64,000 bases of DNA from Agrococcus pavilionensis RW1 (lineage in GTDB: Bacteria > Actinomycetota > Actinomycetes > Actinomycetales > Microbacteriaceae). The notes below the pieces were generated by a model. It was not told the origin of the DNA and ran no database searches. It worked only from the letters and a program-made list of their open reading frames with translations. The stretch covers positions 124,001 through 188,000 of the forward strand of contig NZ_ASHR01000028.1 in NCBI RefSeq assembly GCF_000400485.1, read 5' to 3'. The position numbers were made by a program, and so were the translations under genes. Position 1 is the first letter of the stretch; every line of letters starts with the position of its first letter. Of this stretch, positions 55,398 to 64,000 are shown in pieces.

Positions 55398-58355
55398 TCA
55401 GTCGCAGCTGCCGAGCCACGCAACCGTGGCCGAGAGCGACGGCTCGCCGCCGAGCAGCGTCACCGAGGTGGGCTGCAGTCGGTCGAGCTCAGCGAGCACG
55501 CGCGAAGGCACGCACGCCGAGGTGCTGATCAGCAGGGGCGCACCCTGGGCACCGGCGACCGCGCCGCCCGCGAGGGCGTCGGGGAAGCTGAACCCGGAGG
55601 CGAGGTAGGCGCCGTTCGGGGCCGCGTCGAACGCCGAGGCCGTCACGATCGCGCTGGTCGCGAAGCGGTCGACCCCGCCGAGCCGGCGGACGCTGAAGCC
55701 GGCGTCGACGAACTGTGCGGCGTTCGACGACGGCACGGCCTTGGTGTCGCCGACGATCCGGACCCGCGCAACGCCGAGGCCCTCGAGCGTCGAGATCGTC
55801 GCGGCCGGGACGGCCTCGCGCGTGTCGACGAGGACGAGCGGCAGGTCGAGGTGACCCGCCGCGGCACCCGCGGAGAGGGCGTCGGGGAACCGCAGGCCGG
55901 TGGCGACGTATGCGCCGTCGGCCGACTCGAACGCGTACTCCGCGACGAGGCGGCTCGTCTCGAAGCGATCGGCGCCGGCGATCCGGTCGATCGTCGTGAC
56001 GCCGTCGACCTCGCCGATCGACGCCTCGACCGCGGCGCTGAGCGTCGGCTCGCCGCCGACGATCACGACGCGCTCGGCGCCGAGCCGGTCGATCTCGGCG
56101 AGCACGTCGTAGGACACCGAGCCGTGGCGCGCGAGGAGGAGCGGGCCACCCTCGTGCGCGGCGGCCGGGGCTGCCGTGAGCGCGTCGGGCCAGCGCTCGC
56201 CGCTCGCGACGTAGACGACCGGAGCGCCCTCGGGGTACGCGGCCCTCGAGATCTCGACCGCGGTCTGGAAGCGGTCCTCGCCCGCGATGCGGGACGTGGG
56301 CTCGACGACCTCGAGCTGGAACGGCACCTCGCTCGTAGCGGTGCGCACCGCGTAGGCGGCGGTGACGGGGCCGGCGGCCGTGGCCTCGGGCGTCGAGACC
56401 GTGAACGTCACGGTCGCCGACGTCGTGAGCGGGTTGCCGGAGGCATCGGTGTTGACGACGACGTCGCCCGTGCCGACGACGGCACCGGTCTCGTCCACGA
56501 TCTCGACCGTCTCGGACGCCACGGCGCCGAGCGAGCGGATGCGGTCGAGCTGGCGCACCTCGACGGTGCGCTCAGAGCCCGCGGCGACCGCGCCCTCCGG
56601 CAGGCCGACGACGTCGACGTGCCGCACCGAGTAGTCGGGAGCGAGGCCCGGGTTGTCGGCGAGGTACGCGAGCAGCGCGTCGAGGTCGACGAGGCCCGAG
56701 TCGCGCTCGTCAGTGCCCTCGGCGAACGCCCAGAAGTTGTCGCCAGGGGTGCCGCCGTTGACGCCCATGAGGAACGAGGCGCTCGCGATGCGGATCTCCT
56801 GGTCGGGCGAGACGAACTCGCCGTCGATCGCGATGTCGCTCACGCGGTCGTCGATCGCGCGCGACGGGTCGGAGACGTACGTGACGTTGTCGCTCAGGCC
56901 GAGCTGCAGGTAGGTGCGGCCCGTCGCGAGCGGCACGCCTGCGGCGTCGCGCTGCCACTGCTGCTCGAGCAGCAGGTCGAGCTCAGCACCGGTCATCGTG
57001 ATCGTCCAGAGGTTGTTGCTGAACGGCAGCACGTTGTTCGCCTCGGCGAGGCGCACGACACCGTCCTCGGTCTCGGGCGAGGTCGCGGCGTACAGCAGGC
57101 TGTCGCGCACGCCTCCCGGGTTGACGATGCCGATCTCGGCGCCGCCGCGGCCCTCGGGGGCGAGCTGATCGCGGTACATGTTGGCGACCATCTGCGCCGC
57201 GGTCGACTCCTCGCCGCGGTTGCCGTTCGAGAGCGCCGGCACCGTGATGGGGCCCGAGATCGTGCCGACCTCGACGTTGCCGATCACCGCGGCCTCGGCG
57301 ACCGCCGCGTCGACGATCTCCTTGACCGCTGCCACGCGCGGGTACGCGGCCACGAGGTCGGCGGGCGCAGCCGTCGTGCGCGCGTGGTTCGTGAGCACCT
57401 CGACGGAGACGTCGAGCGACGCGCGGTCGACCGCGAGGACGACCTGGCCGACGAGGTTGGAGTACTCGTTCGACTGCACGACCGGGCGCGTCTCGCCCGA
57501 GGCGCCCGGCACGGGCGCGAGCCACGAGTAGCTGCGGTGCGTGTGGCCGTTGAAGATGACGTCCACGTCGGCGGAGAGGCCGTTGACGATGTCGCCGAAG
57601 GGGCCGCCCGCGGCCGCATCGGCGGCGAGCAGCGCCTGCTGGTCGGCCTGCGATGCATCGGCCGGGAGCACGACCTGCGAGCCCTCGTGGAGCTCGGCGA
57701 CGATGACGTCGGCCTCGCCGTTCGCGGCGTCGCCATCGGTGAGCGCCGCCGCCACCTCGTTCACCGCCGCGACCGGGTCGCCGAACTCGGCGCCCACGAT
57801 GCCGGAGCCGTCGACGAGCGTCGGTGTCGACTCGGTCACGGCGCCCACGACGCCGACGGTGATGCCGTCGATCTCGAGCAGCTCGTAGGCGGGACCGATC
57901 GGCTCGCCGTCGAGCGTGACGTTCGCCGAGAGGTACGGGAAGTCGGTGAGGCCGGCGACGCGACCGGTGAGGTCGTCGACGCCCTTGTCGAACTCGTGGT
58001 TGCCGACCGCCGAGGCGTCGACGCCCATCGCGTTGAGCACCTCGATCGTCGGCTCATCGCCCTGCGAGGCGGAGGGGAACGCGGATGCGCCGATGCTGTC
58101 GCCGCCCGAGAGCAGCACGGTCGACTCGGGGTAGTCGGCGCGCAGCTGCTCGATGGTGCCGGCGAACTGCACGGTCGTGCTCGAGTCGATGCGACCGTGG
58201 AAGTCGTTGAAGTGCAGCAGGTTGACGACCGCCGTGGTCGCGGGGTCGACGGTGATGGGCGCGGCGTTCGCGACCGTCGGGGTGCTCACGAGCAGCCCGA
58301 CGCTCAGCGCGCAGGCGGCTCCGGCCGCGAGCGAGCGCTTCGCTTTGGTGTTCAC
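55398..58355 (-). CDS. Secreted 5'-nucleotidase family phosphoesterase with three cell-wall-binding (CWB2) repeats
   Basis: A 985-residue exported enzyme. A signal peptide (cut near VANA-A, residue 31) precedes a metallophosphatase domain with NLLHFNDFHGRI, GGDSIGAS, GNHEFDKG and NGHTHRS, then the 5'-nucleotidase C-terminal substrate domain (IVNPGGVRDSLL, VLPFSNNLWTITMTG). An Ig-like linker follows, then three CWB2 repeats (R.AG.DRF.TA.., VYVASG..WPDALTA, VVIVGG.PTLS) that anchor it to the wall. It should release phosphate or nucleosides from extracellular nucleotides. The GTG at 58353-58355 has GGAG five bases upstream. Confidence 0.96.
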   Translation of the reverse strand: MNTKAKRSLAAGAACALSVGLLVSTPTVANAAPITVDPATTAVVNLLHFNDFHGRIDSSTTVQFAGTIEQLRADYPESTVLLSGGDSIGASAFPSASQGDEPTIEVLNAMGVDASAVGNHEFDKGVDDLTGRVAGLTDFPYLSANVTLDGEPIGPAYELLEIDGITVGVVGAVTESTPTLVDGSGIVGAEFGDPVAAVNEVAAALTDGDAANGEADVIVAELHEGSQVVLPADASQADQQALLAADAAAGGPFGDIVNGLSADVDVIFNGHTHRSYSWLAPVPGASGETRPVVQSNEYSNLVGQVVLAVDRASLDVSVEVLTNHARTTAAPADLVAAYPRVAAVKEIVDAAVAEAAVIGNVEVGTISGPITVPALSNGNRGEESTAAQMVANMYRDQLAPEGRGGAEIGIVNPGGVRDSLLYAATSPETEDGVVRLAEANNVLPFSNNLWTITMTGAELDLLLEQQWQRDAAGVPLATGRTYLQLGLSDNVTYVSDPSRAIDDRVSDIAIDGEFVSPDQEIRIASASFLMGVNGGTPGDNFWAFAEGTDERDSGLVDLDALLAYLADNPGLAPDYSVRHVDVVGLPEGAVAAGSERTVEVRQLDRIRSLGAVASETVEIVDETGAVVGTGDVVVNTDASGNPLTTSATVTFTVSTPEATAAGPVTAAYAVRTATSEVPFQLEVVEPTSRIAGEDRFQTAVEISRAAYPEGAPVVYVASGERWPDALTAAPAAAHEGGPLLLARHGSVSYDVLAEIDRLGAERVVIVGGEPTLSAAVEASIGEVDGVTTIDRIAGADRFETSRLVAEYAFESADGAYVATGLRFPDALSAGAAAGHLDLPLVLVDTREAVPAATISTLEGLGVARVRIVGDTKAVPSSNAAQFVDAGFSVRRLGGVDRFATSAIVTASAFDAAPNGAYLASGFSFPDALAGGAVAGAQGAPLLISTSACVPSRVLAELDRLQPTSVTLLGGEPSLSATVAWLGSCD

Positions 58356-58478
58356 AGGATCTCCGAAGGCAAGGTGACAGGGGGCGGTGCGGGGCACCGT
58401 GACTGAGCCTATGGAGCGCGCGGCCGCTTGGCGAGCCCTTCGGGTGTCGGATCGGTGAATCCTGCGTGAATCGCGAGA

Positions 58479-58502
58479 AGGGGACCCCGTTCGGGGTCCC
58501 CT
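58479..58502 (-). terminator. clpC terminator
   Basis: A perfect 10-bp stem AGGGGACCCC/GGGGTCCCCT with a 4-nt loop starts 16 bp beyond the clpC stop codon and is followed by TTCTC on the transcribed strand. Confidence 0.8.
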
Positions 58503-58517
58503 CCTCTGCTCCGCGGG

Positions 58518-61001
<2,484 letters not shown>

Positions 61002-61026
61002 CGCTGCCTCCCTTCCTTGGTTCTCG

Positions 61027-61079
61027 AGCGTAGCCGCGGGGTGGGGGACGCCGCGGCCGTGTTCGCTGTGGGCGCGAAC
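61027..61079 (-). promoter_or_regulatory. clpC promoter with ClgR-like palindrome
   Basis: GTTCGC-N7-GCGAAC (61061-61079) stands upstream of a TACGCT -10 (61027-61032). ClgR, the activator of actinobacterial clp genes, binds GTTCGC/GCG-type inverted sites; the spacing here is about one base longer than the form I remember. The position, just upstream of the -35 region, suits an activator. Confidence 0.55.
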
Positions 61080-61204
61080 CCCGGATGCGGTCGGCTCGGA
61101 ACGCTCCCGGGCTCGGCCGTGCGCGCGCCGCGCGCGCTGTTCGGGGTGCGCGCACACGGAACGCCTGGCTCGCCCCGATAGCCTCGGACGGACGTCGAAG
61201 GAGC

Positions 61205-62446
61205 ATGGTGACCGATCAGCCCACCCAGCCCTCGGGCCAGCCGCAGCCCGCACAGCCCGGCTACCCGCAGCCCGGATACTCGCAGCCGCAGGCGGGCCCG
61301 CCCGTGCTGCCGCCGACGCCGGTCGGCCAGCCCGGCTACGGCGGCTACGGACAGCCGGCGCCGCAGGGCTACGGACAGGTCGGCTACTCGGGCTACGGCT
61401 ACGGCCAGCCCGCGGCTGCGCCGCCACCGGCCAAGCCGGCACTGCTGCCCGCCGCGCTCCCGACGCCCGACCAGGCGTACGCGACCGCGCTCCGTCCGCT
61501 GACGAAGCGCGTCGGCCGCTGGTTCCTCGCGTGGGCGATCGCGATCGGCTTCTTCGCGGCCGGGCAGATCGTCATGCTCGCGCTCGTCATGCCCGGCCTC
61601 GTCGGTGCGCTGCTCGACCTCGACCCCGCCTTGGCGTCGGCGAATCCGGAGGCCGTGACCTTCGACGCGCTCTTCGAGGTGCTCGGCACGCCGCTCGGCA
61701 TGGCGGGCATCAACCTCTCGTGGGCGTCGATGATCCCCGGGGCGATCGTCGCGACCGCCGCGTTCGGCAAGGGCGCGGGCGGCTACGTCTCGAGCGTCGC
61801 GGGCCGCTGGCGCTGGCGCACGACCGGCCGCGCGGCCATCGTGATCCTGCCGATCTTCGCGATCTACATCGGCGTCACGCTCTCGCTCGACCCGAGCGTC
61901 GAGTGGCAGTGGAACCCCAACTGGGGGCTCGTCGCGATCATCCTGCTCACGACCCCGCTGCAGGCGACGGGCGAGGAGTTCGCCATCCGTGGCTTCCTCA
62001 CCCAGATGCTCGGCGGCTGGATAGCGAACCGCTGGGTCGCCTCGATCGGGATCGGCGTGCTCACCGGACTGCTCTTCGGCGCCGCGCACCTGAACCCCTC
62101 GATCGCAGCGACGCTGCAGCTCTCGCTCGTCGGCTTCACGTGCTCGATGCTCACGTTCCGCACCGGCGGCCTCGAGGCCGCGTCGGTGCTGCACACCGCC
62201 AACAACGTCTTCATCATGGTGCCGCTCGCGCTCACCGGCACGTCGGCGTTCTCGGCCCAGCCGGTCTCGGGCGAGGACTGGCTCTCGCTCGGCATCGCGA
62301 TCCTCGCGCTCGGCGCGAGCTACCTCGCGGCGCACTTCTTCCTGCGCAAGGAGCAGCGCTGGACGAAGGGCGCGCCGGGCGCGGAGCTCCTCGTGCCGCA
62401 GCGGACGCCGCTCGAGCCGCAGATCGCGGCTCCCGTCGTGCGCTGA
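61205..62446 (+). CDS. CPBP-family intramembrane metalloprotease with Pro/Gln/Tyr-rich N-terminus
   Basis: A 413-residue membrane protein. Residues 1-75 are a low-complexity tail of QPxYxQP-type repeats. About eight helices follow, with the CPBP/Abi motifs: EEFAIRGFL (Glu-Glu...Arg) and LTGLLFGAAHL (Phe-x3-His), plus a third motif with Asn in HTANN. Such proteins are Rce1-like proteases. The ATG at 61205 is very close to AAGGAG; the next codon, GTG 61208, has a better 4-nt spacing and may be the true start. Confidence 0.9.
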   Translation: MVTDQPTQPSGQPQPAQPGYPQPGYSQPQAGPPVLPPTPVGQPGYGGYGQPAPQGYGQVGYSGYGYGQPAAAPPPAKPALLPAALPTPDQAYATALRPLTKRVGRWFLAWAIAIGFFAAGQIVMLALVMPGLVGALLDLDPALASANPEAVTFDALFEVLGTPLGMAGINLSWASMIPGAIVATAAFGKGAGGYVSSVAGRWRWRTTGRAAIVILPIFAIYIGVTLSLDPSVEWQWNPNWGLVAIILLTTPLQATGEEFAIRGFLTQMLGGWIANRWVASIGIGVLTGLLFGAAHLNPSIAATLQLSLVGFTCSMLTFRTGGLEAASVLHTANNVFIMVPLALTGTSAFSAQPVSGEDWLSLGIAILALGASYLAAHFFLRKEQRWTKGAPGAELLVPQRTPLEPQIAAPVVR

Positions 62447-62488
62447 CGTGCTCCGACGTCGGCGATGACCGGCGGCCCGGCTCGCGCG

Positions 62489-62764
62489 TCAGCGAGCCGG
62501 GTCGTCGGGCGACGGTGACGACGCGGATGCCGGCTCGGCCGCCTGCGCGGCCGGAGCCGTGCTCGGTGCGGCCGCGGACGCATCCGCCGATCCCCTGGGC
62601 GGCAGACCGGCCTTCGCGCGCTCCTCGGCCTCGATGCGGTCGTACTCGAGCCGGGCGGTGCGGTCGCCGCGGATGATCATCCGCAGCACCATCCAGAAGA
62701 TGAGCCCGAGCACGATCGTCGGGATGAGCGAGAAGATCGCGTTCCCCCACCAGCTCTCAGGCAT
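62489..62764 (-). CDS. Small single-TM protein
   Basis: A 91-residue protein: one membrane helix (FSLIPTIVLGLIFWMVLRMII) near the N-terminus, a charged region (RTARLEYDRIEAEERAKAGLPP) and an Ala/Ser/Pro tail. This layout is common in small Microbacteriaceae proteins of unknown role, possibly membrane-machinery accessory subunits. TAGGAT ends 6 bases before the ATG. Confidence 0.8.
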   Translation of the reverse strand: MPESWWGNAIFSLIPTIVLGLIFWMVLRMIIRGDRTARLEYDRIEAEERAKAGLPPRGSADASAAAPSTAPAAQAAEPASASSPSPDDPAR

Positions 62765-62770
62765 GCCGCC

Positions 62771-62776
62771 ATCCTA
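62771..62776 (-). promoter_or_regulatory. -10 box of a leaderless promoter (small TM gene)
   Basis: TAGGAT ends 6 bases before the ATG at 62762-62764. Confidence 0.5.
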
Positions 62777-62827
62777 TCGCTCGCTGCGCCGCCCTGCGGT
62801 CGCTGCGAGCCGGCGACGCCGTCCGCT

Positions 62828-63880
62828 TCACTCCGGCTGGCGCGGCGAAGGCGTCAGGAAGTCGCCCGTCATGCCGAGCGTCGCGTCGGTCATCCGCATC
62901 GAGGAGGCAGCGTCGGGCGCGCTCCCGGTCAGCGCGCGGATCGCGTCGATCGTCTCCGGCACGACGATCGACTCGTTGTGCACCTGGTAGGTCAAGTACA
63001 CCTCGTCGTCCTGCACGGTGATCAGGTCCTCCCAGATCGCCACCTCCCACATGTCGCCCCGCGGCCGGCCGAGGTCGCGCATGAGCTCGATCGTGGAGTT
63101 CAGCGCCACAAGACCATCGGACATCCGGATGAACGCGACGCGAGGAGCGGCGCGGAACGCGTCGAGCACCTCATCCCGGGTCACCTGCTTCGTCATCCGC
63201 AGGGTCCAGTAGTGGTTGTGCGTCTCCGTGTGCGCGCCCTTCGCCGCGATGGTGACGAGGTCGAGCTCGGGCATCACCGTCTGCGCGTCCGGCCCTTGAT
63301 GCGAGGGGATCCTCGCTTCCGGGACGACGGTGTTCATGATGCCGCCCAGGTGCGATTCCCATGGATCTGTGGCGCGTCGGATCAGCACCCCTCGAGCGCT
63401 GGCGAGGAGGCCGGCGTCATGCAGCGCGCCCAGCACGCGGACGATGCTCGTCGTGTTGCACGACACGACCCGGGTGCTCTCGCGGCCCAGCGCGCTCTCG
63501 TAGTTCGCCTGCGCGACGAAGGAGTGCCCGGTCGTCTCATGCGACTCCCCACCCTGGAGCACGAACTTGACTCCGGCATCCCGGTACCGCTGGATGTTCC
63601 CAGCCGCGACGCGCTTCGGGGTGGTGTCCACCACGATGTCGACCGCGCTGATGAGGTCCCCGAGCGTACCGGCGATGTCCATTCCAGCCGCGCGCATGGC
63701 GTGCGCCGCGTCGTCGGTCGCGCCGTAGATCGGCGCCTTGCCCCTCGCGGCCATGATGCGCCAATCGGTCGCGACGTCGGCGATGCCGACGAGGTCCATG
63801 TCTGGCTGCAGCATCACCGCGTCGGCGACCCGCTTCCCGATCACGCCGTATCCGTTGACGGCCACCCTGGTCTTGCTCAT
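62828..63880 (-). CDS. Type II (archaeal-type) glyceraldehyde-3-phosphate dehydrogenase
   Basis: A 350-residue enzyme matching the archaeal class of GAPDH (EC 1.2.1.59). The NAD(P)-binding start is VAVNGYGVIGKRVADAV, the catalytic segment VVSCNTTS (Cys141), and the family blocks VLIRRATDPWE, PSHQGPDAQTVMPELD, RDLGRPRGD and VPETIDAIRALTG are intact. It is not the bacterial type I enzyme, which has SCTTNC. The ATG at 63878-63880 has GGGAGG upstream. It should interconvert glyceraldehyde 3-phosphate and 1,3-bisphosphoglycerate with NAD or NADP. In an actinobacterium it would be an additional, probably acquired, enzyme. Confidence 0.93.
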   Translation of the reverse strand: MSKTRVAVNGYGVIGKRVADAVMLQPDMDLVGIADVATDWRIMAARGKAPIYGATDDAAHAMRAAGMDIAGTLGDLISAVDIVVDTTPKRVAAGNIQRYRDAGVKFVLQGGESHETTGHSFVAQANYESALGRESTRVVSCNTTSIVRVLGALHDAGLLASARGVLIRRATDPWESHLGGIMNTVVPEARIPSHQGPDAQTVMPELDLVTIAAKGAHTETHNHYWTLRMTKQVTRDEVLDAFRAAPRVAFIRMSDGLVALNSTIELMRDLGRPRGDMWEVAIWEDLITVQDDEVYLTYQVHNESIVVPETIDAIRALTGSAPDAASSMRMTDATLGMTGDFLTPSPRQPE

Positions 63881-64000
63881 CGCCCATCCTCCCGGTTGGT
63901 TCGGTGTGTTGGATCTTGCGCGCTCGTCGCCGACCGGCCATCCCCGCGCGTCCCTCGTGCCAGTGGGAACCGCTCGCTCTCGCCTCCCGCGAGGAGCGCG

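Overview
This window is high-GC actinobacterial chromosome. GTG starts are frequent, start/stop overlaps (ATGA, GTGA) are common, and the str and rpoBC genes are typically actinobacterial. Gene content (WXG100 proteins, CWB2 cell-wall repeats, an AbiEi/DUF559 protein, a NUDIX-like DUF4916 protein) suggests the family Microbacteriaceae, perhaps near Agrococcus; the genus is a guess. No insertion sequence, prophage or CRISPR array was seen.

Left edge (1-1919): the start of the str operon on the minus strand, rpsL-rpsG-fusA (fusA runs off the edge), with a good promoter at 1890-1919. Next (1916-30549) is a 28.6-kb minus-strand type VII secretion-like island. In transcription order it holds: a 2037-residue membrane-anchored Ig/FN3 protein, MoxR ATPase, DUF58 protein, a transglutaminase-fold membrane protein whose catalytic Cys is Asp, RDD-FHA protein, PP2C phosphatase, zinc-ribbon FHA protein, Ser/Thr kinase with an outer FN3 domain, FHA/winged-helix protein, a three-domain FtsK/EccC ATPase with its own FHA domain, a WXG100 protein, a second WXG100-like protein, a T7SS-signal membrane protein, several unknown proteins, a third small WXG100-like protein and a large alpha/beta-hydrolase fusion. 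The upstream half resembles the Bifidobacterium PFNA cluster (kinase, FN3, AAA, DUF58, transglutaminase). The downstream half is the secretion ATPase and its probable substrates. No EccB, EccD, EccE or mycosin gene is present. Three small helical genes (starts at 9063, 8614 and 4851) each follow the same 18-bp palindrome set 22-23 bp before a -10 box, which suggests a dedicated regulator. Just upstream lies a four-TM protein (30743-32128) with four TxxI/L/M threonine motifs of the kind FHA domains bind.

Middle (32321-39947): rpoB-rpoC, both starting with TTG. The promoter is near-consensus, the leader is structured, and a long stem-loop includes the rpoC stop codon.

Right half (40035-63880): mostly short housekeeping or accessory units. 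They include two spermidine-synthase-like paralogues around a TPR protein and a SprT-like protein, an MFS transporter, an AbiEi/DUF559 protein with hairpin repeats on both sides, an aldo/keto reductase with a ComB-like gene, a DUF4916/NUDIX-like protein, a YeiB-like membrane protein, an esterase, a LysR-type ligand-domain protein, tRNA-Ser(CGA), GNAT and VOC proteins, radA, an ArgA-like acetyltransferase, a RibD/DHFR-like reductase, a wall-bound 5'-nucleotidase, clpC with a ClgR-like site, a CPBP protease and an archaeal-type (type II) GAPDH. Thirteen of these genes have a -10-like hexamer ending only 6-8 bases before the start codon and no Shine-Dalgarno, so leaderless transcription looks common here.
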